Part shown: in pieces, positions 8,320 through 16,446 of the stretch | Layout: the number at the start of each line of letters is the position of its first letter | Position numbering within the stretch: position 1 is the first letter of the stretch | Source of the DNA: Streptomyces sp. NBC_00289 | GTDB lineage: Bacteria; Actinomycetota; Actinomycetes; Streptomycetales; Streptomycetaceae | DNA length: 64,000 nt | Reading direction: 5' to 3' | Assembly: GCF_041435115.1 (NCBI RefSeq) | Contig: NZ_CP108046.1 | Span: 4,154,001-4,218,000 of the forward strand | Notes under the pieces: generated by a model | What the model was told of the DNA's origin: nothing | The model's database searches: none | Seen by the model: the letters and a program-made list of their open reading frames with translations, nothing else | Made by a program: the position numbers and the translations under genes

Positions 8320-8730
8320 CGGGCGGGCCCACGCGTGGCGGGCGGGGCTTGCCCGCGTCCGGCGGGCAGGGCCCGCGCGTCGCTCGAGCGGGGGCCCCAC
8401 ACGTCCCCACGAGGTGAGCGCCACGCGTCTCGCGACCGGCGAGCCCAGGGGGCGGGTGCGGGCTGCGGGGCGGCACACGGGCGCGGTCCGCAGGGCTGCG
8501 TCACACGGACGTGGCACGCGGGGGCGCGGGGTCCGGACATGGCGCGCGGAGGCGCGGTGTCCGGCCATGGCGCGCGGGGGCGCGGTGTCCCCGGCCATGG
8601 CGCGCGGGGGTGTTGCGCCGGGCGCGGCGCCGGAGTCGTCGGACTCGGTGCGGAGGTGTGGTGCAGGCCTCACAGAGGTACCGGGTGGCAAGCCGGAACC
8701 GATCGTGCCGAGGGGCGCGTCTTGGGGGGC
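8320..8730. other. 411-bp gene-free, repeat-rich gap
   Basis: No plausible gene on either strand; the open frames here are GC-driven. It contains degenerate GC-rich direct repeats (see 8533-8613) and no clear hairpin terminator for the afsQ operon. Confidence 0.6.
8533..8613. repeat. approximate 28-bp tandem repeat, about three copies
   Basis: Copies at 8533-8560 and 8561-8588 (CCGGnCATGGCGCGCGGnGG plus CGCGGTGT) and a partial copy at 8591-8613 after a 2-bp insertion. A decayed copy is visible at 8511-8530. Confidence 0.8.
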
Positions 8731-9282
8731 GTGCAGCGTCAAGGCTTCATCGGCGGCAGCGTCGCGATCCGCGTCCGTGTGACAGGAGGTGTCCTCCTGG
8801 TCGCACATCTCGCGTTCGTCGCCTGGTTCACGCTGCGCCCGCTGGACGTCCCCTGGGTGATGCCGCCCAACCTGCATCCGCTCACCGGCATTCGGGCCGA
8901 TCTGGCGCTGGGGTGGCCGCAGGCCGCCCGGCGTATCGGCGAGGGGCTGGCGCTGCTCGCCCCACTGGGCGTCCTGCTGCCGATGGCGCACGGCAGGCTG
9001 TGGGCCTTCCCGCTGGCATCCCTGGTCCGCTCGGTCGCCGCCGGCGCCCTGGTCTCGCTGGGCATCGAGCTCCTCCAGACCAGCGTGCCCGGGCAGGTCG
9101 TGGACGTGGACTCGCTGCTCCTGAACACCCTGGGCGTGGCCCTCGCTCATGTCGCCCTGGTCCCCGCGGGCCGCGCCTGGCTCCGCCGCAGGTCCCGGTC
9201 GAGGCAGCGGACGCCCGTCCCCGCGGAGGAGGCGTCTCAGGGTCGCACCCCGACGATTCCCAGGGTCGGGATCGCACCGTAG
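8731..9282 (+). CDS. VanZ-family membrane protein
   Basis: 183 residues. Hydrophobic segments at about 13-30, 63-80, 88-110 and 120-140 carry the VanZ pattern: FTLRPLDV in the first loop, then LALLAPLGVLLPM, the glycine-rich SLGIELLQ, and VDVDSLLLNTLGV (the D-x-D-x-x-x-N motif that is most conserved in the family). VanZ proteins raise teicoplanin resistance in some bacteria, but most homologues have no known function. The start is uncertain: GTG 8731 is chosen, and TTG 8722 has better Shine-Dalgarno spacing (GAGGGG, 6 bp) and would add three residues. The tail after about 150 is basic and cytoplasmic. Confidence 0.8.
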   Translation: MQRQGFIGGSVAIRVRVTGGVLLVAHLAFVAWFTLRPLDVPWVMPPNLHPLTGIRADLALGWPQAARRIGEGLALLAPLGVLLPMAHGRLWAFPLASLVRSVAAGALVSLGIELLQTSVPGQVVDVDSLLLNTLGVALAHVALVPAGRAWLRRRSRSRQRTPVPAEEASQGRTPTIPRVGIAP

Positions 9283-9359
9283 AGCGAGGCTTCGCCCGAT
9301 TCGGGTGCGTAGCGTTGAAGGCAGTTGGGCAGCCGACACAACGACACGAAGGAGCCAAG

Positions 9360-9560
9360 ATGACCGCCCTTGCCCGCCCCACCCAAGGCCGCATGATCGG
9401 TGGAGTGTGCGCAGCGCTGGCACGGCGCTTCGGCACCTCCGCGACGACGATGCGGGTGATCTTCCTCGTCTCCTGTCTGCTGCCGGGCCCGCAGTTCCTG
9501 CTCTACATAGCGCTGTGGCTCCTGCTGCCGTCGGAGGACAAGGCGCGGACCGCCTGGTAG
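9360..9560 (+). CDS. small PspC-domain membrane protein
   Basis: 66-residue protein that is essentially one PspC domain: RMIGGVCAALARRFG (11-25), TTMRVIFLVSCLL and a C-terminal transmembrane helix LYIALWLLLP. In enteric bacteria PspC senses membrane stress; actinobacterial stand-alone PspC proteins are less defined. ATG 9360 is preceded by AAGGAGC at 6-8 bp. It follows the VanZ gene by 77 bp and is followed by a hairpin terminator. Confidence 0.88.
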   Translation: MTALARPTQGRMIGGVCAALARRFGTSATTMRVIFLVSCLLPGPQFLLYIALWLLLPSEDKARTAW

Positions 9561-9590
9561 GCCGTTTCGCAGGTCCCGTCCCGTATGTAC

Positions 9591-9634
9591 GCCGGTGGGG
9601 CGCACCCCGTGTCCGAGGGGTGCGCTCCACCGGC
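9591..9634. terminator. bidirectional hairpin terminator
   Basis: 18-bp arms (9591-9608 and 9617-9634) with one G-T wobble and an 8-base loop. It lies between the convergent PspC and secreted-protein genes. Confidence 0.75.
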
Positions 9635-9650
9635 GCGTTCGGGGTACGGC

Positions 9651-10007
9651 TCAGCCGATGGGCACGCCGTTCACCGGGAGGCCGTGCGTGGGCAGGCCCT
9701 GGCCGATCGGCAGGCCGCCGAGCAGCCCGGCGACCGGCGCGGTCGGGCTGCCGGCGAGCAGCTGCTGGGCAGCGGGCTGCGCGGCGGCCAGGCCGACGCC
9801 GATCGCGTTCCGGCCCTGGGACAGCGCCTCACCGGCACCGGGCAGCGTGTTGGTGATGTTCTCCGCCGGGAGCGTCTGAGTGATGCCGTCGAGCGCCTGG
9901 GTGGCGTCCGGGCCGGCCGGAGCGGCGTTCGCGGCACCCGCACCGGCGGCGGCGAAGGCGGCACCGAGGGCGGCGACACCGAGGGTCTTGGCAGCAGACT
10001 GCTTCAT
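9651..10007 (-). CDS. small secreted protein of unknown function
   Basis: 118 residues starting MKQSAAKTLGVAALG, a Sec signal that ends at AANA-AP near residue 27. The mature chain is rich in Ala, Gly, Pro and Leu, with a repetitive tail of short GLP and PIG turns, and has no cysteine. ATG 10007 has the ribosome site CGAGGACG 7 bp upstream; longer in-frame starts run through unrelated sequence. It is similar in layout to the protein at 3066-3470, on the other side of the afsQ locus. I cannot assign a function; a surface or spore-associated role would be a guess. Confidence 0.8.
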   Translation of the reverse strand: MKQSAAKTLGVAALGAAFAAAGAGAANAAPAGPDATQALDGITQTLPAENITNTLPGAGEALSQGRNAIGVGLAAAQPAAQQLLAGSPTAPVAGLLGGLPIGQGLPTHGLPVNGVPIG

Positions 10008-10090
10008 TAAATGCGTCCTCGAAATGGGGTTACGGGGATGTGAGCGGTCCACGACCGTAAACATGCCGACCCGCACGCCGCAAACATCGA

Positions 10091-10123
10091 AATGCGGACA
10101 GGTTGTGAATACCTGTCCGCATT
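10091..10123 (-). terminator. terminator of add
   Basis: Perfect 13-bp inverted repeat AATGCGGACAGGT / ACCTGTCCGCATT with a 7-base loop, 24 bp after the add stop on the - strand. Confidence 0.8.
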
Positions 10124-10146
10124 CCGTATCCCCGAGCGTTCCGTTT

Positions 10147-11310
10147 TCAGCCTTCCGAGGCAACAGAACCGCTGGTGGAGACGGTTTGCTTGAACAGCCA
10201 TTCGGACTTCAGCTCGGCATATCCGGGCTTGATGACGTCATTGATCATCGCGAGTCGTTCATCGAAAGGAATGAACGCTGATTTCATCGCATTGACGGAG
10301 AACCACTGCATGTCGTCGAGCGTGTAGCCGAACGCCTCGACAAGGTGCTCGAATTCCTGGCTCATGCTGGTGCCGGACATCAGGCGGTTGTCCGTGTTCA
10401 CGGTCGCGCGGAAGTGCAGCCGGCGCAGCAGCCCGATGGGGTGCTCGGCGTAGGAGGCGGCGGCCCCGGTCTGGAGGTTGGAGCTGGGGCAGAGCTCCAG
10501 CGGGACGCGCTTGTCCCGGACGTAGGAGGCGAGCCGCCCGAGTTTCACCGTGCCGTCCTCGTGGATCTGGATGTCGTCGATGATGCGCACCCCGTGCCCG
10601 AGCCGGTCGGCGCCGCACCACTGCAGCGCCTGCCAGATGGACGGCAGTCCGAAGGCCTCGCCGGCATGGATGGTGAAGTGGTTGTTCTCGCGCTTGAGGT
10701 ACTCGAAGGCGTCGAGGTGCCGGGTGGGCGGGTAGCCGGCCTCGGCGCCCGCGATGTCGAAGCCGACCACGCCCAGGTCCCGGTAACGGTTGGCGAGTTC
10801 GGCGATCTCCAGAGCGCGGGCCGCGTGCCGCATGGCGGTGAGCAGGGCGCCGACGCGGATGCGGTTGCCGTTCTCGCGGGCGAGCCGCTCCCCTTCCCGG
10901 AAGCCCTCGTTGACGGCCTCGACGACCTCTTCGAGGCTGAGTCCGCCTTCCAGGTGCTGCTCGGGCGCGTACCGCACCTCGGCGTAGACGACCCCGTCGG
11001 CGGCGAGGTCCTCGGCGCACTCGGCGGCGACCCGCACCAGGGCGTCGCGGGTCTGCATGACCCCGACGGTGTGGGAGAAGGTCTCCAAGTACCGTTCCAG
11101 GGAGCCGGAGTCGGCCGCCTCACGGAACCAGACGCCGAGCTTGTCCGGGTCCGTTTCGGGGAGTTGGGTGTACCCGGTCTCCCGGGCGAGGTCGACGACG
11201 GTGCCGGGACGCAGCCCGCCGTCGAGATGGTCGTGCAGCAGAACCTTGGGCGCCCGGAGGATCTGCTCCGCGCTCGGGGTGTTCCCCATCTGGGCAGTCT
11301 GGCTCGTCAT
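10147..11310 (-). CDS. add: adenosine deaminase
   Basis: 387-residue zinc enzyme that converts adenosine and deoxyadenosine to the inosine forms in purine salvage. Metal ligands HDHLDGG (26-32), the substrate contact FTIHAGEA (His and catalytic Glu), [10 protein letters not shown] and the second-sphere VNTDNRLMS are all present and in order. Length is normal for the bacterial family. The start is ATG 11310. A perfect 12-bp palindrome lies 17-28 bp upstream and is shared with the nucleoside transporter genes, so nucleoside-responsive repression is likely. It is followed by a strong terminator and stands as its own unit. Confidence 0.95.
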   Translation of the reverse strand: MTSQTAQMGNTPSAEQILRAPKVLLHDHLDGGLRPGTVVDLARETGYTQLPETDPDKLGVWFREAADSGSLERYLETFSHTVGVMQTRDALVRVAAECAEDLAADGVVYAEVRYAPEQHLEGGLSLEEVVEAVNEGFREGERLARENGNRIRVGALLTAMRHAARALEIAELANRYRDLGVVGFDIAGAEAGYPPTRHLDAFEYLKRENNHFTIHAGEAFGLPSIWQALQWCGADRLGHGVRIIDDIQIHEDGTVKLGRLASYVRDKRVPLELCPSSNLQTGAAASYAEHPIGLLRRLHFRATVNTDNRLMSGTSMSQEFEHLVEAFGYTLDDMQWFSVNAMKSAFIPFDERLAMINDVIKPGYAELKSEWLFKQTVSTSGSVASEG

Positions 11311-11326
11311 TTCCGCACTCTAACTC

Positions 11327-11338
11327 CTACGCGCGTAG
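11327..11338. promoter_or_regulatory. palindromic operator candidate upstream of add
   Basis: Perfect palindrome CTACGCGCGTAG, 17 bp before the add start codon. Near copies lie upstream of the ABC ATPase gene (23319-23332) and of bmp (24576-24587). The CG-centred form is typical of LacI-type operators. Confidence 0.65.
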
Positions 11339-11423
11339 ATCGCCCGCTGTACGAATCCGTCGATACGTAACGGTGACCGCACGGCCTAGTGGCGTACACC
11401 GTCGCTTCTGACACTGTTCTGTC

Positions 11424-12185
11424 ATGGCACAGCAAGCGACGCCGGTTCGCACGGCCCGGCTGGGCAGGGCGTTCGGCCCGGAGCCGACGACGGTGAGCGG
11501 CGTGGTGCTGCTGCTCCCCGGCGGCGAAGAGATCTCCGGCCGCAGACCGTCTCCCATGATGGTGACCGCTTTCGTACGCGCGTTGGGGCGCCGGCTCGCC
11601 CGCGCGGGCCGGGAGGAGGGCCTGGCCGCGCACGTCGTGCACTACCGCTTCCGCGGCTGGAACGGCGCCGAGGCCCATCTGGCGCAGGACGCCTCCTGGG
11701 CCGCCGAGGAGGCCGTACGACGCTACGGCGACGTGCCCGTCTGCCTGGCGGGCGTCGACATGGGCGGCCGCGCGGCGCTGCGCTCGGGCGGCCACGAGGC
11801 CGTCAACTCGGTGGTGGCGATCGCCCCCTGGCTGCCGGAGGAGGACGTGGCCGCGCCCGCCGAACCGGTGAAGCAGCTCGTCGGCCGGCGGGTCCTGCTC
11901 GTGCACGGCACCAACGACGCGCGCACCGATCCAGAACTGTCGTTCCGGTTCGCGGCGCGGGCGAAGAAGGCGAACCGGGATGTCTGCCGGTTCGAAGTCC
12001 ACTCCGACGGACACGCGTTGAACCAGCACCGCACCGAAGTCCTCGCCCTCGGCGAGGACTTCGTCATGGGGTCACTGTTCGGGCGGTCCTTCTCGCGCCC
12101 GGTGGAGGACGCGTTGGCGGCACCGCCGCCACTGGGACTGCGGATGCCGTTGGCGGCGGGCTTCGGCAAGTCACTGCGGCGGTAG
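11424..12185 (+). CDS. alpha/beta hydrolase with aspartate at the nucleophile elbow
   Basis: 253 residues with an alpha/beta-hydrolase core: VVLLLPGGEE (oxyanion strand, 28-37), the nucleophile elbow AGVDMGGRAAL (about 110-120), VLLVHGTNDARTD (acid) and HSDGHAL (His). The elbow carries Asp where most esterases have Ser, the pattern of haloalkane dehalogenases and epoxide hydrolases. The substrate is unknown. No signal peptide, so cytoplasmic. It is divergent from add, sharing a 113-bp intergenic region. The C-terminal about 40 residues are Pro/Leu-rich. Confidence 0.8.
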   Translation: MAQQATPVRTARLGRAFGPEPTTVSGVVLLLPGGEEISGRRPSPMMVTAFVRALGRRLARAGREEGLAAHVVHYRFRGWNGAEAHLAQDASWAAEEAVRRYGDVPVCLAGVDMGGRAALRSGGHEAVNSVVAIAPWLPEEDVAAPAEPVKQLVGRRVLLVHGTNDARTDPELSFRFAARAKKANRDVCRFEVHSDGHALNQHRTEVLALGEDFVMGSLFGRSFSRPVEDALAAPPPLGLRMPLAAGFGKSLRR

Positions 12186-12554
12186 GGCGGCGGGGGCGGT
12201 CTCCGTCGGCGGGGGCGGTCTCCGGCGGCGGGCGACGTGGACGGGCGACGTGTGACGGAGGCGTCAGCCCAGCCCGGGGCCCGCCGCGGGCGCGCCCGAC
12301 GGCGCCTGGTCGCTCACGGACCCGGACACCGGTGGGACCGGGTGCCCTCCGGACCGGGTGGCTGGTGTCGGCGGGGGCCGGGTGGCTGGTGTCGGCAGGG
12401 CCGGGTGGCTGGTGTCGGCAGGGGCCGGGTGGCTGGTGTCGGCGGGGGCCGGGTGGCTGGTGTCGGCGGGGGCCGGGTGGCTGGTGTCGGCGGGGGCCGG
12501 GCACCCCCGCTCGACGGCATCCGTCGGCCGCCCCCGCTCGACGGCGCCCCGGCG
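12186..12554. other. 369-bp gene-free, repeat-rich gap
   Basis: No supported gene. It contains a duplicated GGCGGGGGCGGTCTCCG just after the hydrolase stop, the six-copy tandem array at 12354-12496, and CCGCTCGACGGC twice near 12507 and 12535. Confidence 0.6.
12354..12496. repeat. six tandem 24-bp units
   Basis: Units start at 12354, 12378, 12401, 12425, 12449 and 12473. Each is CCGGGTGGCTGGTGTCGGCG followed by GGGG, with G-to-A changes in copies two and three and one base missing in copy two. The last copies are identical. The array lies between two convergent genes. Confidence 0.92.
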
Positions 12555-13517
12555 TCACGTGGGTAGCAGGTTGCCGCGTCTCGACAGGAGGAACTTCTTG
12601 AAGGCGGCCACCGGGGGTGTGTCCGGGTGGCCGTCGAGCCAGGCGACGCCGATCTCCCGTACCGCCTTCGGGGAGGTGACGGTCAGTTCCACCACGCCGG
12701 GGCGGGGTACCGCCGGCGGTGGCAGCAGGGCCACTCCGAGGCCGGCCGCCACCAGCCCGCGCAGCGTCTCGGCCTCCTCCCCCTCGAAGGCCACCCGGGG
12801 CTGGAATCCAGCCTCCGCGCAGAGGTCGTCGGTGATGCGGCGCAGCCCGTAGCCGGGTTCCAGGGTCACGAAGGTCTCCTCGGCGGCCTCGGCCAGCCGG
12901 ACGCGCCTGCGGGCGGCCAGGCGGTGGTCGGCCGGGACGACGAGGCGCAGCTTCTGCTCGTCGAGGCGGCGGCCGACGAGGTCGGGCGCGTCCGGCACGG
13001 GCGAGGTGAGGCACAGGTCCAGCTCGCCCGCCCGCAGTCCCTCGATCATCGCCTCGCCGTAGTTCTGGACCAGGCTGAAGCGGACGCGCGGATGGTCGGC
13101 GCGGAAGGCGCGGATGAGGCCGGGCACCGTCTCCGAGCCCATGGTGTGCAGGAAGCCGAAGGCGACCTTGCCGGTGGCCGGATCGGCGTCGGCGCGCACC
13201 TCGTCGGCGGCGCGCCCGATCTCGGCGAGGGCACGTTCGACGGAGGCGAGGAAGGCGCGCCCGGCGGGGGTGAGCGAGACGGTCCGGCCACGGCGGGCGA
13301 ACAGGTCGACCCCGAGGTCCTGCTCGAGCCGGACCATCGCCCGGGACAGGGTCGACTGCGGGACCCGCATCTCCCGCGCGGCCCGCGTGACGTGCTCGGT
13401 GCGGGCGACGCCGGCGAAGTGGGCGAGCCGCGGAGCGAGCAGCGCGACCAGGTCGTCGGTGTCTTCTGTGTCACCGGACCGTGACAGGTGAGCCTGTGAC
13501 CTCTGCTGATGCACCAT
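12555..13517 (-). CDS. LysR-family transcriptional regulator
   Basis: 320 residues with an N-terminal winged helix (LAHFAGVARTEHVTRAARE, PQSTLSRAMVRLEQDLGV) and the periplasmic-binding-like effector domain (GKVAFGFLHTMGSETVPGL through LGVALLPPP). It is divergent from the MFS exporter gene at 13581 with 63 bp between the two starts, the classic layout for a LysR regulator and its target. The start ATG 13517 is chosen; an in-frame ATG at 13544 would add nine residues. CATAAT lies 8-13 bp upstream of the ATG, so the mRNA may be nearly leaderless. Confidence 0.9.
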   Translation of the reverse strand: MVHQQRSQAHLSRSGDTEDTDDLVALLAPRLAHFAGVARTEHVTRAAREMRVPQSTLSRAMVRLEQDLGVDLFARRGRTVSLTPAGRAFLASVERALAEIGRAADEVRADADPATGKVAFGFLHTMGSETVPGLIRAFRADHPRVRFSLVQNYGEAMIEGLRAGELDLCLTSPVPDAPDLVGRRLDEQKLRLVVPADHRLAARRRVRLAEAAEETFVTLEPGYGLRRITDDLCAEAGFQPRVAFEGEEAETLRGLVAAGLGVALLPPPAVPRPGVVELTVTSPKAVREIGVAWLDGHPDTPPVAAFKKFLLSRRGNLLPT

Positions 13518-13580
13518 GGGAACGATTATGGCGATTCCATGCATTGGACGGATGAGCGGGGCCGTACGTAACTTCGAGGC

Positions 13581-14861
13581 ATGTCTCCCGCCAGTACCGG
13601 GGCGTCCACCGTCATGGGCGCCGATGCCGTTGTCCCCGCCGTCACCGACACCCGTCTGAGTCCGGGCGGCCCCGGCTACCGCCGGATGAGCCTCGCCCTC
13701 TTCCTGGCCGGTGTCGCGACCTTCGCGCTGCTCTACTCCACCCAGGCCCTGCTGCCGCTGATCTCCGGCGAGTTCGGGGTGGCGGCGAGCGAGGCGAGCT
13801 GGACGGTGGCGGCGGCGACCGGCGGCCTCGCGGTGTTCGTGCTCCCGATGAGCGCCCTGTCGGAACGGTTCGGACGGCGTACGGTCATGACGGCGTCGCT
13901 GGCGGTCGCGGTGGCCGTCGGCGTGCTGGTCCCCTTCGCCCCCTCGCTGACCGCGCTGGTCGCCCTGCGGGCCCTGCAGGGCGCGGCGCTGGCCGGTCTG
14001 CCGGCCTCGGCGACCGCGTACCTCGCGGAGGAGGTCCGGCCCAAGGCGCTGGTCACGGCGATCGGCCTGTTCGTCGCGGGCAACAGCGTCGGCGGGATGA
14101 GCGGCCGGGTCATCACGGGCTGGGTCGCGCAGGAGTGGGGCTGGCGGATCGCGGTCGGCGTGATCGGGGCGATCGCGGTGGGCTGCGCGGTGGCGTTCCG
14201 GGTGCTGCTGCCGGCGCCGAAGCACTTCGCGCCGGGCTCCCTGCGCCCGCGTGTGCTGGCCGGCACCGTGCGCGACCACCTGTCCGACCCGCTGCTGCGC
14301 CGGCTGTACGCGATCGGCGCCCTGTTCATGACGGTGTTCGGCGGGGTCTACACGGTGATCGGCTACCGCCTGACCGAGGCCCCCTTCGGCCTGCCCCAGG
14401 GCATCGTCGGCTCGATCTTCCTCGTCTACCTGGTCGGCACGGTGTCGGCGTCGACCGCGGGCAGGCTGGTGGGCCGTCTGGGCCGGCGCGGGGCCCTGTA
14501 CCTGGCCGGCGGCACCACGGCGACGGGTCTGCTGCTGACCCTGGCGGACTCCCTGGCGCTGGTCCTGCTCGGCCTGGTCCTGATCACCGCCGGTTTCTTC
14601 GCGGGCCACGCGGTGGCGTCCTCGGCCGTCAGCAAGACGGCGACACACGGCCGCGCGCAGGCGTCCGCCCTCTACCAGTCGGCGTACTACATCGGTTCCA
14701 GCGCGGGCAGCACGGTGGGCGCGGTGGCCTTCCACGCGGGCGGCTGGGCCGGGACGGTGGCCGTCGGCGTGCTGGCGGTCCTGGGCGTCGTGGCGATCAC
14801 CGTGCTCGGTTCGCGGGCGGCGCGGGTCGCCGCGCGGCGGGCGCCGGTACCCGCGCACTGA
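13581..14861 (+). CDS. MFS transporter
   Basis: 426 residues with about 12 hydrophobic helices. The family motif between helices 2 and 3 is seen as SALSERFGRRTVM, and the promiscuous-exporter-like ALRALQGAALAGLPAS follows. The closest general match is the YnfM/CynX-like group of drug or small-acid exporters. It is divergent from a LysR regulator that probably controls it. The N-terminal about 30 residues before the first helix are disordered. Substrate unknown. Confidence 0.88.
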   Translation: MSPASTGASTVMGADAVVPAVTDTRLSPGGPGYRRMSLALFLAGVATFALLYSTQALLPLISGEFGVAASEASWTVAAATGGLAVFVLPMSALSERFGRRTVMTASLAVAVAVGVLVPFAPSLTALVALRALQGAALAGLPASATAYLAEEVRPKALVTAIGLFVAGNSVGGMSGRVITGWVAQEWGWRIAVGVIGAIAVGCAVAFRVLLPAPKHFAPGSLRPRVLAGTVRDHLSDPLLRRLYAIGALFMTVFGGVYTVIGYRLTEAPFGLPQGIVGSIFLVYLVGTVSASTAGRLVGRLGRRGALYLAGGTTATGLLLTLADSLALVLLGLVLITAGFFAGHAVASSAVSKTATHGRAQASALYQSAYYIGSSAGSTVGAVAFHAGGWAGTVAVGVLAVLGVVAITVLGSRAARVAARRAPVPAH

Positions 14862-15013
14862 CTCCCGCGCTCACCGGGCGGGGTCCGCGGCAGGCTTGTG
14901 ACCTGCCGGTTTCCCCGCTCGGGACGCCATTGTCAGTCCCCTGCGGTAGCTTCCGAAGTGCGAGGCGCAACGACGCGCACGTACGACGGAACGGCCACAG
15001 GGGTGGGTGGACG

Positions 15014-16030
15014 ATGACCAACGGCACGGCGACGACAACAGACCTCGACGTCAGGCTGGAGAAGCACCGGACCGAGCTGACCGGCTACTGCTACCGGATG
15101 CTCGGCTCCTCCTTCGAGGCCGAGGACGCGGTGCAGGACACGATGGTCCGCGCCTGGCGCAGCTACGAGAAGTTCGAGGGCCGCTCGAGCCTCCGTTCCT
15201 GGCTCTACCGCATCGCGACCAACGTCTGCCTGGACATGCTGACGGCGGGCAACAAGCGCGCCCGGCCCATGGACCTCACGGAGTCGACGCCCCTCGCCCG
15301 GGCCGCCCTCTCCCCCCGCCCCGACCACACCTGGCTGGAGCCGATGCCGGACGCGCGCGTCCTGCCGGTGGTCGAGGACCCGGCGGAGGCCGCGGTCGCC
15401 AAGGAGTCCGTGCGGCTCGCTTTCATGGCGGCCCTGCAGCAACTGCCGCCCAAGCAGCGCGCGGTGCTGATCCTGCGCGAAGTGCTGGCCTGGCGGGCGA
15501 GCGAGGTCGCCGAGCTGCTCGACACCTCCGTCGCGTCGGTCAACAGCGCCCTGCAGCGGGCCCGGGCGACACTCGCCGAGCGGGACGAGAAGGGGGCCGA
15601 CGCGGCCGTGTCCGACCCGCTGGACGAGGAGCAGCAGAAGCTGCTGGAGCGCTATGTCGCCGCATTCGAGGGCTACGACATGACGGCGCTGACGGCGCTG
15701 CTGCACGAGGACGCGGTCATGACGATGCCGCCGTTCGACCTGTGGCTGACCGGCCAGGAGGACATCACCGGCTTCATGACCACGCTCGGCGCCGCCTGCG
15801 AGGGCTCGCGTCTGCTGCCGGTCCAGGTCAACGGCCTGCCGGGCTTCGCCCAGTACAAGCCGGACCCGGAGGCGGGCGGCTTCAGCCCCTGGGCGGTCCA
15901 GGTCCTGGAGATCTCAGAGGGCCGGCTCACCGGGTTCCACTTCTTCCTCGACACGCAGCGGTGGTTCCCGCTGTTCGGGCTGCCCCTCCATCTCGAAGCG
16001 GAGGCCGACCAGGTCGAGGAGGGCGTGTAA
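15014..16030 (+). CDS. ECF sigma factor with SnoaL-like C-terminal domain
   Basis: 338 residues. Region 2 is YCYRMLGSSFEAEDAVQDT with AWRSYEKFEGRSSLRSWLY; region 4 is LPPKQRAVLILREVLAW with ASEVAELLDTSVASVNSAL. After a linker near 200, residues about 210-335 form a SnoaL/NTF2-like fold (LERYVAAFEGYDMTALTAL, DAVMTMPPF), as in the SigX5-type ECF groups. In those groups the extension controls sigma activity in place of a separate anti-sigma factor, and no anti-sigma gene is adjacent here. The 3' end overlaps the opposing STAS gene. Confidence 0.88.
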   Translation: MTNGTATTTDLDVRLEKHRTELTGYCYRMLGSSFEAEDAVQDTMVRAWRSYEKFEGRSSLRSWLYRIATNVCLDMLTAGNKRARPMDLTESTPLARAALSPRPDHTWLEPMPDARVLPVVEDPAEAAVAKESVRLAFMAALQQLPPKQRAVLILREVLAWRASEVAELLDTSVASVNSALQRARATLAERDEKGADAAVSDPLDEEQQKLLERYVAAFEGYDMTALTALLHEDAVMTMPPFDLWLTGQEDITGFMTTLGAACEGSRLLPVQVNGLPGFAQYKPDPEAGGFSPWAVQVLEISEGRLTGFHFFLDTQRWFPLFGLPLHLEAEADQVEEGV

Positions 16031-16258
16031 GGCCGGGTCCGGGTCGCGCAGCCTGAGCCGTACCCCGGCCCGACGGGCGGTGAGCTGAAGCCGCGCCAGG
16101 AGGTCGACGGTCCCGAGCCCCGGCGGGCCCAGCCCACCGGCGTCGCACACCACCACCCCGGCGCCGGTGGCCTCCAACAGCGTCCGCAGGTCCTCGCACA
16201 GCCCCGCCACCCGGTCCCGGGTGACGGGGCCGGCCAGCACGAGTACGGCGGGTGTCAT
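15914..16258 (-). CDS. STAS-domain (anti-anti-sigma-like) protein
   Basis: 114 residues from ATG 16258: PAVLVLAGPVTRDRVAGLC, GVVVCDAGGLGPPGLGTVD and LLARLQLTARRAGVRLRLR give the beta-alpha order of a STAS domain. The position of the phosphorylatable Ser in SpoIIAA-like proteins (normally DxSGL) is D-AGGLGP-PG here, so a classical phospho-switch is doubtful. The last 117 bp lie antisense to the end of the sigma factor gene. Longer starts (16300, 16339) exist but run into sequence without STAS character. Confidence 0.65.
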   Translation of the reverse strand: MTPAVLVLAGPVTRDRVAGLCEDLRTLLEATGAGVVVCDAGGLGPPGLGTVDLLARLQLTARRAGVRLRLRDPDPALHALLDLVGLRFEMEGQPEQREPPLRVEEEVEPGEPAL

Positions 16259-16446
16259 GGCGTCCACGAACGGTAGACCGGGCGGGTGGGCACAACTCAT
16301 CGGCCGCACTGGTGCAGGTGCCCCGTGCGGGTCCGGCACGGATCACATTGACCGGCTCCCCTCCTTCCCCGGAGGGTTGCCCGCATGCCCCACGGATCAG
16401 CACCGCCCCGGATACCCGACGGCCTCCTTCCCGCCGAGGGGACGCC

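Noticed and set aside
10008..10163. Longer N-terminus for the small secreted protein
   Set aside because: The extra 52 residues have unlike composition and run through the add terminator hairpin.
12354..12496. Possible CRISPR array
   Set aside because: The units are contiguous with no spacers and there are no cas genes.
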